Origin: an uncultured Flavobacteriales bacterium
Lineage (GTDB): Bacteria; Bacteroidota; Bacteroidia; Flavobacteriales_D; CAJJDF01
Assembly: GCA_905182785.1 (NCBI GenBank)
Contig: CAJJDF010000017.1
Coordinates: forward strand, 18,475-82,474
Direction: 5' to 3'
Length of the DNA: 64,000 nucleotides
A model generated the notes under the pieces. The model saw only the letters and a program-made list of their open reading frames with translations, made no database searches and had not been told where the DNA came from. Positions 1 to 10,418 of the stretch are shown one piece after another; positions within the stretch are counted from its first letter, which is position 1, and each line of letters begins with the position of its first letter. The translations under genes and the position numbers were made by a program.

Positions 1-1
1 C

Positions 2-613
2 TCTAGCTTTATGGATCTATTGAAACGAAAATACGGAGATCAATTTGATGAAAAAGGGCATCAGTATATTCATTTTGCAACAGATGGGGCAAAAAAAATG
101 AAACAAATAATTTTGGATTTGTTGGATTATTCGAGAGCTGGAAAAGTGATCCAAGAGCCTATAACCTTTGATTTAAATAAAACTCTAGAAGATTATAAAA
201 TCTTAAGAAGAAAAATAATTGAAGAAAAAAAGGTAATCATTTTGAATGACCCACTTCCATTGGTTACAAACTATAAAGTACCGCTAACCCAAGCTATTCA
301 CTCCATTCTGGATAATGCAATTAAATACTCTAAAGAAGATGTCCAACCAAAGATTGAAATTTGTGTTAAAGAAAATGACAAGGAGTGGATTATTGAAGTG
401 AAAGATAATGGAATAGGTATAGATAAACATTTTTTTAAAAAAATATTTATCATCTTTCAGAGATTGCATGACAAGGATAAATATGAGGGAACAGGAATCG
501 GCCTATCTATAGCAAAGAAGAATATTGAGTCTTGTAATGGAAAAATATGGGTGGAAAGTACCGTCAATAAAGGAAGTACATTTTCCTTTACCATCAATAA
601 AATCAAATCATGA
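2..613 (+). CDS. Sensor histidine kinase, C-terminal part (open at left window edge)
   Basis: Frame stays open upstream of the ATG at 11. HisKA-like LLDYSRAGK, N box LDNAIKYS, G boxes DNGIGID and GTGIGLSIAKK. Confidence 0.85.
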   Translation, partial: SSFMDLLKRKYGDQFDEKGHQYIHFATDGAKKMKQIILDLLDYSRAGKVIQEPITFDLNKTLEDYKILRRKIIEEKKVIILNDPLPLVTNYKVPLTQAIHSILDNAIKYSKEDVQPKIEICVKENDKEWIIEVKDNGIGIDKHFFKKIFIIFQRLHDKDKYEGTGIGLSIAKKNIESCNGKIWVESTVNKGSTFSFTINKIKS

Positions 614-1008
614 AAGAACTACATATTTTATTAGTAGAAGACAATGAAGGAGATGTTATTTTGACGCTTGACGCTTTTGAGGAAAGCGAGATTAAAACTA
701 AAATAAGTGTCGCTAAAAACGGTAAAGATGCACTTGACTTCCTTTTTAAGAGAGAGAGCTTTAAAGATGTAGAAAAACCAGACCTAGTCTTATTAGATTT
801 AAATATTCCCATATTCAGTGGCATGGAGGTTTTAAAGGAAGTAAGACAACATCCCATATTGAAAAAAATGCCTATAATTATTTTAACAACCTCTTCAAAT
901 CCAATTGAAATCAATAAGGCAAACGAATATCAGGCTAATAATTTTGTAACCAAACCAATCGATATGACTGAAATTCTTAAAACTATTCTTTCTTTAGAAG
1001 AGTTTTAG
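610..1008 (+). CDS. CheY/Rcp1-like single-domain response regulator
   Basis: LLVEDNEGD, phosphoacceptor LVLLDLNIP, ILTTS and FVTKP motifs. Overlaps the 3' end of the upstream kinase. Confidence 0.9.
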   Translation: MKELHILLVEDNEGDVILTLDAFEESEIKTKISVAKNGKDALDFLFKRESFKDVEKPDLVLLDLNIPIFSGMEVLKEVRQHPILKKMPIIILTTSSNPIEINKANEYQANNFVTKPIDMTEILKTILSLEEF

Positions 1009-1042
1009 TTAAAAATTTATAAATTATCAGACAACTAGTAAA

Positions 1043-2461
1043 ATGAAAACAGTTATTACTTCATCCGCTCCATTAACTATTTTAGTTATTGAAGATAATC
1101 CAGGAGATTTTTTTCTTATTGAAGAATACATTGAAGAAATGTTTTTTAATCCGACAGTTACTCATGCGGTTAATTATTCGGAGGCGTATAATCTCTTATC
1201 AAAACAAGATTCTATATTTGATTCGATTTTATTAGACGCTACACTTCCAGATAATCAAGGCTTAAAGCTTATTTCAGATGTATTGCTACTGGCAGGTCAA
1301 TCTCCAGTACTTATGCTAACTGGATATGCAAATTTGGATTTTAGTATTCAGTCTCTTTCTCTCGGGGTATCAGGATATCTTTTGAAAGATGAATTAAGTG
1401 CTCAGCTACTTCACAAAAGTATTTTGTTCAGTATTGAAACAAAAAAGTTTAGTCAAAGCATTGAAGAATCAGAAAAAAAGTACAGTGATTTATTTCTCCT
1501 AAGTCCAATTCCAATGTGGGTATATGAAATATCAACCCTTCAAATATTGAAAGTAAATCCTGCTGCAATTAAACATTATGGGTTTTCAGAATCAGAATTT
1601 TTGGATCTATCTATTTCGCATTTAATTCCTAAAAGCGAGTATAAGAAAATGAGTAAGTTATATAGCGAACCATCCATTGAATCTGCTCAAAATACGCGTC
1701 ATAAATTAAAAGACGGAAAGATAATTCAAGTTAAAATTGAGCAAAACTATTTAACACTAGATGACCGTAAATGCTGTATCTTGTTATCAAATGATATCAC
1801 TGAACTGATAGAGAGTCAAGATTCATTACGCATGGCATATAAAAACATTATAGAAATTGAAGAAAAAGAAAAAGAGAAGTTTGCAGCAGAATTACACGAT
1901 GGTCTTTCTCAAAATATAGTTGCTGCTAAAATGATTTTTTCTTATTTGAAAAAACAATTGCCCCAATTAGCAGCTGAACCAAGAGCAGCTCTATTAAACA
2001 AAGCCTTACAAGATTCTTTGGATGAGTGTTCTCAAATGATTAGAGAAATCAGACCAAAAAGAATAATTGAAAATGGATTTTATACTGAAATACAGGCGTT
2101 AATTGAGACAATTAAAGCTACTGGAGATATAGAAGTCTTGCTTCTAAATAAGGCGGATATGGATAATCTATTTGGTTATTTCGATTTAATGCATATTTAT
2201 AGAATTACACAAGAATTATTTAATAACTCATTGAAATACTCTTCAGCTCGTCAATTTGAATTAAATTTTTCAAATCAGGGCAATGAAATTCAACTACTTT
2301 ATAAAGATGACGGGAAGGGGATCACAAAAAAAATCTTAAATGCTAAAAGTAGCTTCATCAGTTTAAAAAGAAGGATACAAGTTTTAAGTGGCTCTATGGA
2401 GGTTAAAAGCACCTTAAATAAAGGGGCGGTTTTCCATATTAATATTCCATTAAAAAGATAA
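1043..2461 (+). CDS. Hybrid REC-PAS-HisKA_3 histidine kinase
   Basis: N-terminal REC (IEDNPGD, LLDATLP), PAS-like middle, HisKA_3 motif FAAELHDGLSQNIVAAK, HATPase motif DDGKGI. Confidence 0.85.
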   Translation: MKTVITSSAPLTILVIEDNPGDFFLIEEYIEEMFFNPTVTHAVNYSEAYNLLSKQDSIFDSILLDATLPDNQGLKLISDVLLLAGQSPVLMLTGYANLDFSIQSLSLGVSGYLLKDELSAQLLHKSILFSIETKKFSQSIEESEKKYSDLFLLSPIPMWVYEISTLQILKVNPAAIKHYGFSESEFLDLSISHLIPKSEYKKMSKLYSEPSIESAQNTRHKLKDGKIIQVKIEQNYLTLDDRKCCILLSNDITELIESQDSLRMAYKNIIEIEEKEKEKFAAELHDGLSQNIVAAKMIFSYLKKQLPQLAAEPRAALLNKALQDSLDECSQMIREIRPKRIIENGFYTEIQALIETIKATGDIEVLLLNKADMDNLFGYFDLMHIYRITQELFNNSLKYSSARQFELNFSNQGNEIQLLYKDDGKGITKKILNAKSSFISLKRRIQVLSGSMEVKSTLNKGAVFHINIPLKR

Positions 2462-2524
2462 AGTAAGTACTCTTCCTGACTCTATTTTCTTTATAATTAA
2501 TAATATTATAGCTCAGGATTATCA

Positions 2525-2713
2525 CTATTCCAAAATTGATACATGAGAACCAAGATTTCCATAATTATTTTTAAAAGATCTACTGAATTCTTTTTTTTTA
2601 GAATGATTTAAGAGGGTTAAAGCTATATTTTCTAGTATATCGATTAATTGTTTACGAAAGGTAATGAGTGTTTTTTTATCTTTAAGGCTGATTTTGTCAA
2701 TAAGAAGACTCAT
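2525..2713 (-). CDS. Possible small hypothetical protein (62 aa)
   Basis: ORF only; helical, charged composition; divergent from the next CDS. Confidence 0.3.
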   Translation of the reverse strand: MSLLIDKISLKDKKTLITFRKQLIDILENIALTLLNHSKKKEFSRSFKNNYGNLGSHVSILE

Positions 2714-2765
2714 TATATATAATCAAGGAAAGAGATTAATTTTCATCCTAAATTACAGCATAAAA

Positions 2766-3041
2766 ATGGATAAAAAAGATAAAATAAAACAACTTACTTT
2801 AAAATACAATGATATTTTATTGGAATCAATAAGAATCGCTTTGTCCGAAGACTTGATTAATCTTATTGTTGTAAATCAAGAGGATCAAGATTTTGGTTTG
2901 GTTGAATTTATGAGTAAAAAAAAGGAATTTAAAAACTTTGTACTGACTGAGTTTCTGAAAAACAATAGTAATCCTGTGATTAAAGAACTGGCAGAAATGG
3001 AAGAAAGGCAGTTTAAATTTAAAAAGAAGATAAAAAAATAA
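2766..3041 (+). CDS. Small hypothetical protein (about 91 aa; start moved to internal ATG at 2766)
   Basis: Charged helical ORF MDKKDKIKQLTLKYNDILLESIRIALSEDL...; the upstream extension looks non-coding. Confidence 0.55.
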   Translation: MDKKDKIKQLTLKYNDILLESIRIALSEDLINLIVVNQEDQDFGLVEFMSKKKEFKNFVLTEFLKNNSNPVIKELAEMEERQFKFKKKIKK

Positions 3042-3050
3042 AGTTTTTAT

Positions 3051-6000
3051 TTACTGAAACAAATTCACTCTCACTGCAAATCCTACATTTTGATTCATTG
3101 TAGGGAATGAAGTAGAAATAAATGGATTTGTCATAACACGATCGTAATAAAATCTCAATGTAAATTGTTTAGTCAATACATAGTTTGCAGATGCTTTTAT
3201 AGCTATATATCTTTGTCCAGCAGTAATTTGATTTTGTTCTTGATCTATCTTTCTAATAATTGTCTTATTGTTTCTTAGAGAGAAATCAATTTGTGCATCA
3301 ATATCACTTATAGGTTGTTTTTTACCAATCTTAATAGGGAATTTAACATTCTGGAATCTGTACCCAGCACCAATTGTAATTTCAGTTCCTTTCAGTTCAG
3401 TAATTTGATTGTTGGTAAGACTCAATCCAATATTTCTATTTGATCTGTATTCAAAATTTGTTTTAAGACTGTTATTCCAAGTCATGTTAATCTTAATAAG
3501 CGGATTAAATTGCTCAGTAATTGATACAGCCATTACTTGATTCTCTGGCCTTATATTGTTAGAAGCATCCCTTCCAAAGTCTTTTCCATCTATGTCGGTT
3601 ACAGCTTCTAAATCGGTATTGAAATTCGCCACAGTAAAGGTAGAGTTATAGGCATGTGTTATCACAATGTTTTTAAACATTTTTTTAATTGCAGGAATTC
3701 TGTTCAACCCATCAATAGTTAATCTCCAGTTTAAAGCAGGAATTGCACTAAGTGGATTAAGAGTTTTTTTAGTTAATGCTTTTCCAGAGTAGGCAGCAAT
3801 AAATGAAGACATAATAACTTGGGATTGGTTATTTCCATAACCGTCATAAAATCCGTTACTGTCTAGCGCAGCAGTAGAGTAAGGATTGTCATCGTGCAAC
3901 AAGGTAGAAGCTTGTTTTCTGTAATTCAATAAATCATCAAATAATTTTGAGTTTCCATTACTATCCGTTTTTTGAAAAGCTGTTCTTATCGAGTTGAAAG
4001 AATAACTGTAATTTCCAGAACGCATTGTATTAAAATTATCATATCCAAGTGGTAATCCTGTAATTGCATCTCTCGTCCAAATAAAATTCTCATTCATATT
4101 TTCGGAGTAAATATAATTGGCAGATAGTTCTAATCGTATTCCTTTAAAAGGTTCAAGTGTTGCTCTTGAAGAGAAGTTTTTACTGTGACTGGTAGTTCTT
4201 TGCGCATTGATGTATTGACTTGCTTCTCCAACAAGCCATCCATTTTGTGCAGCTTTTGTTGCAAAATCATTATTTGTTTCTCTTCCAAAGAAGTCTCTTT
4301 CTTGCTCTCCTCCAAATACAAAGCCAAGGCCAGGTGCAGAAAAATTGTTTCCTAATCCAAATACATCCGTTTTTGGAGTATAACCAGGTAAAAACTGTCC
4401 ATCAATAGTAGAATAAGTAAAAGAAACAGTTTTTAATGACATCAGTACTTTTGCAAATCCATCTACAAGAGTAATTTTGTTTGGATCTTTTTCTTTTTTC
4501 TTTTTCGCCTTATCTTTATCATCTCCTTTTGTATCAATAGGTGCTCCTTTTTGAGTTTCAAATCTAGATCTTGAATTTCTAGATTTTCTCCCTTTTTGAT
4601 TCACTTTTTTGAAATATGGAACTTTGTTATACAAATTCTTCATATCAAAATTACCTGTCCAGCTTATATTTCTAGAGTTTTGGATTGTGTTACCCAATGA
4701 ATCTTGAGATAAAGGAGCTCTTTGCCAATCGTAAGTTGTTTGGTACTTAGTTGTAAGGTTTACAAAATCCAAGACAGGAATTTTCTTAAATGGCCATGTA
4801 TAAGTTAAATCAGCCGATTGTAAGTAATGGTTATTTTCTCCTAAGTTTTTAAAACTTTCAAGAACACTGTCTCTGTTCATTTCAAATTCATCTGGATATA
4901 AAGTCTTATCAACTTTCAAATCTCCAGGCTCACGAATCAAAGCTTGGTTATTTGCGCTATAATTTAATTGGAGTCCTTGCATTAACTTCCAGTTCATATT
5001 ATAAACTCTATCCCAAGTAAATGTTTTACTAAACTGAGGAATAATTAATGCGTTTCCAGTAATGTCTCTTGCGCTAGTTTCTGAGTAAGTTCTATCAATA
5101 TTAGTGGTAAAAGCAAATTGTTCTGGAAGTGGTTTGATATTTATATCGCGTACAATTCTAAACCATTTATTAGACCTCAATAGCTTGTTATTTCTAAAAG
5201 GGGAATAAGGTTTTAATTTCGTTTGATACGTATATGTTAATGCTCCGTTATATTCCCTAGTTGTGTTATAAGCCGTTTGAATATCTCTTCGGTACAGCTC
5301 ATTGTAAGAATAGGTGAATCCAAAGTTTTTAATATCCCAAGGAAATGATTTGGTTGATTTCTTTTTGGGAGAAATCCTCACATTTGTGAAATTGATACTT
5401 CTTCGTACTGTAATATCTCTGGCGGCTTTTATTCTTTCCTGTTGTTCTTCAATTGAAGCATCTTCAAGTGATTTTTCAAATTCAATGTCAGGATTCAATG
5501 GATCAAACATGGGGTCAATTACACCCTGAGAAAATCCTAAATATAAGGGAAGCTGAACTCCTGCATCCTTGCCAAAAAACTTTCCTAATTGAATACTGGT
5601 TGTTGCATCTACTTGCTTTATTGTTTCTCTTTGTCTTTCACTTACTCTGTCTTCAATTCCTCCAAAACCGGGCGTACTAATAGACCCTGCCAATGAAATT
5701 GTTGCAAAATCTGCCAAGTTTGCTTGTACACGAGATTGTGCAGCCCATCCTCCTGAGTTTTCAAAATCACTCATTCTTAATTCATTCACCCATATTTTTA
5801 CACATTTTTCATCTCCAATATCTGGTTTCCAAGGATGGTCTTTTTTCTTATTTGGGTTTCTTATCCCAATCATGATTGTTTTAAGATCAGCTAAATTTGG
5901 ATTACCAATAACCTTAATCATATGCTTTGCATTCCTAGGTGAAGCTTGTTCAAATATAGATAGGAAAGAAGAAGAAGTGGAACCTAAAGCATTGTTACGC

Positions 6001-9000
6001 ATTATTTTTAATCGCTTAAGCTCTTCAAGTACAATTTCTAAATTGTTTTCTTCAGGCCAAATGTCTTCAGGGCTTGATGCTCCATAATCTGTCATTTTTA
6101 TTGGCATCTCATATTCGTAGTAATTATACTTGAAATCTGTTCCTAACCTTACAAAGATTGTAACGTCTTCATCTCCTACAGTATTGGTACTACTTGTATG
6201 TTGTTCCCCGTGTACATACATTTTAATTTTTTTATAATTCAATACATCAAAATTAATACTTCTGAATGCAGCTTTAGCAATTCCGTCTTCCAATCCACAA
6301 ACTTCCATTTCTAAGGATTGCTCATTTAAATTAGCTTGAACAGCAGAGTTTGGATTTATTTCTCTAATAACTCCAGGAGGAATAGCATATTTGATTGGAA
6401 CTCTACTTCCATTTTCTTCAATATTTACAGCAGAAATATTAAAGATTGTTCCCGAAGGATCACTCTGAATTATTTCTCCTTCATCCACTATATCTTGGTC
6501 ATATCTTCTCCAGGTTCCTCTTAATAATTCTAATCGAGCAAACCTTAGTATAATAGGTTTATCAAAGTTTTTCATGAAGATTCTCATAAATCGAATAGAC
6601 CTAAAATCTTGTATTCCGTTTACAGTTTTGGTAGGTTGTTTTACAGGGATTCTATATTGATACCAAGTCACTGGTTTTTGAGAAGCATCATGAATTCTTT
6701 CTATTTTATCTACAATAAAGTTTTTTCCAACCTCCATTTGTCCAGGACCGATATTAATTTTGTATTGGAAGTAACTTTCGGTTTCGTTTAGGTTATTATC
6801 TCTATTTATATCTTCCACATCTGGGCTTGTGGTTTTTGAAGTAGGGTAAGAAGCTGCATTCAAAGACTGAGATTGCTCATCTGTGGCAGAGTTTCCTTCC
6901 AGTCCATTGTAGCGTTTGTAACGCTCAATAATTGTTGCATTTGCATTGTCATAATTATCATCTCTGTAAAATGTATAATCATCTGCAGAAGGATCACTCA
7001 ATAACTTAGTTTTTGCTGCTGCTGTCAATCCTGATGTATTTACCCAGGCAACCCAAGTAGAGAAAAAAGCAGATTCATCCGTGTTAGAAAGTCCGTCTAG
7101 TCCAACATCTTGAAATTTTCTAGTAGCTGGATTATTATCAAATGCTGTAATAATTTGTTGTGTGGTTGGAATTCTTCCCCAAGCAGTAGTGGAAAGAGTA
7201 GAAGCATTGTAGATTCCATCTGTCGGTAATCCATTTTCATAAGATTTAGTTCCATCTCTTAATATATCTTCAGAAACATTTCCTAGATTAAAGTATAATT
7301 CACCTCCAGTTCCATTTGGCGCATCATCATTTGTTCCTCCACCAACAGAAGAATTAAGTGGATCCATTACCCAAAACTGAATGTATTCTATGTTAGCATT
7401 TTCAAAATCATTGGTTTGGAGTTGCCTCATTATTCCTCCCCATCTAGTTTTAGGACTATTTAAATTTCCATTCACATCCAATCCAGCAGAAATAGCTGAA
7501 GGATTAGCATCAAAGTTATAAGGCCCTCTTTCAGAAGGAAAATAAGCTAAGTTAAACATAGCAATTCTATCAATTTGTCCAGCAGTAGGATCAATAGAAC
7601 GATTAAATAATTCAGTTTCTTGAACCAATCTCATCATATGATTAAATTGAATTGCATCTGCATCTACATAACTAGGAACTAACCCTCTTTCTTCATAAAA
7701 AACGGAAGGATCGTAAACGTTCCAGTTAAATAAAGCTCTATTTTTCCCGTAGTCTCTATTGTCGATAAGAGAAGCTTCAGGAAATAAATCAGGTTGTCCT
7801 TGTGGAGTACTGGCTAATACCCACGTATTAAATGAACGAATATCAATGGAAGATTGGCTCCCTTCAAAATCATCAATAAAAGATTGTCCTTCATCTCCAA
7901 TAGCTTTATTATGTCCAGGTATAAGGTAAGCTGCCTCTACAGAAGCAGTAATGGTAGACTTTTCTTTTGTATTAATAAAGGGTATATTATCTACTAATTT
8001 TGTTAAAAACGGAGCCTCACTTTGGAAGTTACTGTTTATCCCTAGCATAGTATTGACAACTGGCTCATCTCCAATATTCACTTTTTGTGTCATTGGTTTT
8101 TCAGAAAGCCTCAATACGGTTGCACCAACATTGAAGTTTTTATTAAATTCATAATCAAAATGAGTTCCTAATAACGTTTTCTGAATTGAAGTAAAGAGCG
8201 AATTACTTTCTAAGGATATTTTAATTGGAGTCCCAGAATTCATTACTCCATCATTCAATATTTTTACTCTACCTATGTTGTAATTTACCGTATAATCTTG
8301 ATTTTCGATAAGTTTTACACCTCCAGCAGTTACTGTTACAGAACCTTGAGGAATGTTAAACGCATTAAGAGAAATCTCAGAACTATTGGCAGACTCGTAG
8401 GTTCCTTTTATAGTAAACCTATTTAATTCTGGCGATTGAAGTGCTAGTGTTTTTGTACTGTCATACAATTGAGGGTAGGCAATTGTGTTTACAATTGTAG
8501 GTGACAATCCTGCAGTCAGTAATTGTTGTTCCAAGTAAGAACCAAAAGGTTCTACTTTGCTAAAAATAATTCTCCCGTTCTGTGGATTTATTGTCCCTCC
8601 ATTCTCAACTTTATTACCATTATACTGCAAAGGAATAAAATCAAAAATACCATCAGGATATGCTTGTTGTTGCTTATTGATAATATCAGAACCAACAAGT
8701 TGAAGGACTGTTTTTGTATCAACTCCAGTTTGTGGGACATAATTAATTTCAACTCCAGTTTTTGGATTATTGTACCAAATATCCAATTTAAAATTCTCTG
8801 CATTTATTTGATAAGCTCCAATGGAATAAATGTTTTTCATCATCAAATCCCACACTTTATTTTTAGGAGAGTTTACCGTTCCTTTCAGTAATTTAAGAAA
8901 GAGCGCATCATTTCCTTTGATACCATCTGTAGAAAATTCACCAACTTGGTAAGTTTTTCCTTGATAAGTATATTGGTATGAAACTCCCAATATCTCATCA

Positions 9001-10412
9001 TTATTTAGTGGCTGATTTAACGAAATATATCCTAATATAGAATTATAGTTATATTCTGAAACAGATAAAAGTCTTGCATTTTCTAATTTTTCATAGTGCT
9101 TACTTTGAAGAAAAGGACCTGGAGAAGAACTTCTTGAAGCTAAAATAGAAGTGGAAGTGGTTAAATTTCTAGTTCCTGCAGTCGTGTTTAAGTAATTGTA
9201 AAGACCATTCACATCATTGTAAGGAACGCTTGATGGAGGGACAGTTACGCCCGGATTCCCCTCCAAAATTTTTGCTTCACCTAAATCAGAAAAGGCAATA
9301 ATATTTCTGGTATCATCCACATCATTTACCCTGTTTGTTACCCATACCTCCATTTTTGTAATTCTTACCTGCGAAGAAACATTAGGCAAGGATGACATTG
9401 CTCTATCATAGTTATCCCTGTGATAATGATTTATAAAATAATGTTTGTTTTCTTCGTAATTATTTATCGGTAATTCATACTCCTTTTGTTGAGCTCCGTT
9501 TTTAATGTTTATTTCTTTACGTTCCCCTCTGTTTTGCGAAATTACATTTGAAATTCTTAATTTACCAAACTTTAAATCAGCACGTAAACCAAATAAACTT
9601 TGACTCCCTTGGATTAAAGAATTTTGAGAAGGAAAGGTAACGTTACCAGCTTCTATTTTTTGCAGTATTTGATCTTCGTTTCCTTCATACGCTAATTTTG
9701 TTTGATTTTCAAAATCGAAAGTTGCTTCAGTATTGTAATTAAAATTCAGTTTAAATTTATCGCAAATACTTCCTTGGACATTCAACTGAATTTGTTGATC
9801 AAAATCAAAAGTAGTTAACTGTCTTTGTTTTACTGGAATTGCTGGATTTTCAGTCCTAGTGGTATTCAGGCCAAATTTTAATTCAGCAGATCCTTGTGGC
9901 TGAATATCTATTAATTTTCCTTCACAAATATCTCCAAATTCTCTATTTTTTGCTGCTAAAGCCGGAGCAAAATCTCCAGAGTTGGTACTGTTGTCTTCTG
10001 CGATTTTCTGTTTCCAATAATCATCTTTAGCTTTTTCTTGTTCATACTTTCGGTATTCTTCAAGAGTCATGTAAAACGGATCCCTGTATTGGTTGCTGTC
10101 TCCAATAGAAGAGATGAATTCATACTTCCCAGTAGTAGAATTATACCTTATTTTTCTCTTAATGTTAAGAGGTTCTTCAAGGTTTACAATACTATTCTTA
10201 GACTTATTAGGATCGGTTGAGTTTGTAAACGGATATTTTAGCTTTACATCTGGACTATCAATCAAAACATTTATTTCAGGAATTTCACTCTCGTGACTCC
10301 AAAATATAGGTTCAGAAATAGTATTTTTTTTCTTTGAAAACCCAAAGAAAAAAACACAAGTAAATCCTAGAAAAAGGAAGGCACGGTATAATATTTTTGA
10401 TTTGTTTTTCAA
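3051..10412 (-). CDS. sprA: SprA, giant T9SS outer-membrane translocon / gliding protein
   Basis: 2453 aa with signal region, repeated SprA-type beta-rich sequence and a C-terminal barrel ending in F-Q; directly downstream of ruvA. Confidence 0.93.
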   Translation of the reverse strand: MKNKSKILYRAFLFLGFTCVFFFGFSKKKNTISEPIFWSHESEIPEINVLIDSPDVKLKYPFTNSTDPNKSKNSIVNLEEPLNIKRKIRYNSTTGKYEFISSIGDSNQYRDPFYMTLEEYRKYEQEKAKDDYWKQKIAEDNSTNSGDFAPALAAKNREFGDICEGKLIDIQPQGSAELKFGLNTTRTENPAIPVKQRQLTTFDFDQQIQLNVQGSICDKFKLNFNYNTEATFDFENQTKLAYEGNEDQILQKIEAGNVTFPSQNSLIQGSQSLFGLRADLKFGKLRISNVISQNRGERKEINIKNGAQQKEYELPINNYEENKHYFINHYHRDNYDRAMSSLPNVSSQVRITKMEVWVTNRVNDVDDTRNIIAFSDLGEAKILEGNPGVTVPPSSVPYNDVNGLYNYLNTTAGTRNLTTSTSILASRSSSPGPFLQSKHYEKLENARLLSVSEYNYNSILGYISLNQPLNNDEILGVSYQYTYQGKTYQVGEFSTDGIKGNDALFLKLLKGTVNSPKNKVWDLMMKNIYSIGAYQINAENFKLDIWYNNPKTGVEINYVPQTGVDTKTVLQLVGSDIINKQQQAYPDGIFDFIPLQYNGNKVENGGTINPQNGRIIFSKVEPFGSYLEQQLLTAGLSPTIVNTIAYPQLYDSTKTLALQSPELNRFTIKGTYESANSSEISLNAFNIPQGSVTVTAGGVKLIENQDYTVNYNIGRVKILNDGVMNSGTPIKISLESNSLFTSIQKTLLGTHFDYEFNKNFNVGATVLRLSEKPMTQKVNIGDEPVVNTMLGINSNFQSEAPFLTKLVDNIPFINTKEKSTITASVEAAYLIPGHNKAIGDEGQSFIDDFEGSQSSIDIRSFNTWVLASTPQGQPDLFPEASLIDNRDYGKNRALFNWNVYDPSVFYEERGLVPSYVDADAIQFNHMMRLVQETELFNRSIDPTAGQIDRIAMFNLAYFPSERGPYNFDANPSAISAGLDVNGNLNSPKTRWGGIMRQLQTNDFENANIEYIQFWVMDPLNSSVGGGTNDDAPNGTGGELYFNLGNVSEDILRDGTKSYENGLPTDGIYNASTLSTTAWGRIPTTQQIITAFDNNPATRKFQDVGLDGLSNTDESAFFSTWVAWVNTSGLTAAAKTKLLSDPSADDYTFYRDDNYDNANATIIERYKRYNGLEGNSATDEQSQSLNAASYPTSKTTSPDVEDINRDNNLNETESYFQYKINIGPGQMEVGKNFIVDKIERIHDASQKPVTWYQYRIPVKQPTKTVNGIQDFRSIRFMRIFMKNFDKPIILRFARLELLRGTWRRYDQDIVDEGEIIQSDPSGTIFNISAVNIEENGSRVPIKYAIPPGVIREINPNSAVQANLNEQSLEMEVCGLEDGIAKAAFRSINFDVLNYKKIKMYVHGEQHTSSTNTVGDEDVTIFVRLGTDFKYNYYEYEMPIKMTDYGASSPEDIWPEENNLEIVLEELKRLKIMRNNALGSTSSSFLSIFEQASPRNAKHMIKVIGNPNLADLKTIMIGIRNPNKKKDHPWKPDIGDEKCVKIWVNELRMSDFENSGGWAAQSRVQANLADFATISLAGSISTPGFGGIEDRVSERQRETIKQVDATTSIQLGKFFGKDAGVQLPLYLGFSQGVIDPMFDPLNPDIEFEKSLEDASIEEQQERIKAARDITVRRSINFTNVRISPKKKSTKSFPWDIKNFGFTYSYNELYRRDIQTAYNTTREYNGALTYTYQTKLKPYSPFRNNKLLRSNKWFRIVRDINIKPLPEQFAFTTNIDRTYSETSARDITGNALIIPQFSKTFTWDRVYNMNWKLMQGLQLNYSANNQALIREPGDLKVDKTLYPDEFEMNRDSVLESFKNLGENNHYLQSADLTYTWPFKKIPVLDFVNLTTKYQTTYDWQRAPLSQDSLGNTIQNSRNISWTGNFDMKNLYNKVPYFKKVNQKGRKSRNSRSRFETQKGAPIDTKGDDKDKAKKKKEKDPNKITLVDGFAKVLMSLKTVSFTYSTIDGQFLPGYTPKTDVFGLGNNFSAPGLGFVFGGEQERDFFGRETNNDFATKAAQNGWLVGEASQYINAQRTTSHSKNFSSRATLEPFKGIRLELSANYIYSENMNENFIWTRDAITGLPLGYDNFNTMRSGNYSYSFNSIRTAFQKTDSNGNSKLFDDLLNYRKQASTLLHDDNPYSTAALDSNGFYDGYGNNQSQVIMSSFIAAYSGKALTKKTLNPLSAIPALNWRLTIDGLNRIPAIKKMFKNIVITHAYNSTFTVANFNTDLEAVTDIDGKDFGRDASNNIRPENQVMAVSITEQFNPLIKINMTWNNSLKTNFEYRSNRNIGLSLTNNQITELKGTEITIGAGYRFQNVKFPIKIGKKQPISDIDAQIDFSLRNNKTIIRKIDQEQNQITAGQRYIAIKASANYVLTKQFTLRFYYDRVMTNPFISTSFPTMNQNVGFAVRVNLFQ

Positions 10413-10418
10413 GCTATA

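Noticed and set aside
603-914. 103-aa minus-strand ORF over the response regulator
   Set aside because: Antisense to a clear REC domain; Ser/Lys-rich shadow frame.
8523-8891. 122-aa plus-strand ORF inside sprA
   Set aside because: Antisense to a highly convincing giant CDS; composition is typical of antisense translation of AT-rich coding DNA. The same applies to the other short plus-strand ORFs in 4220-10296.
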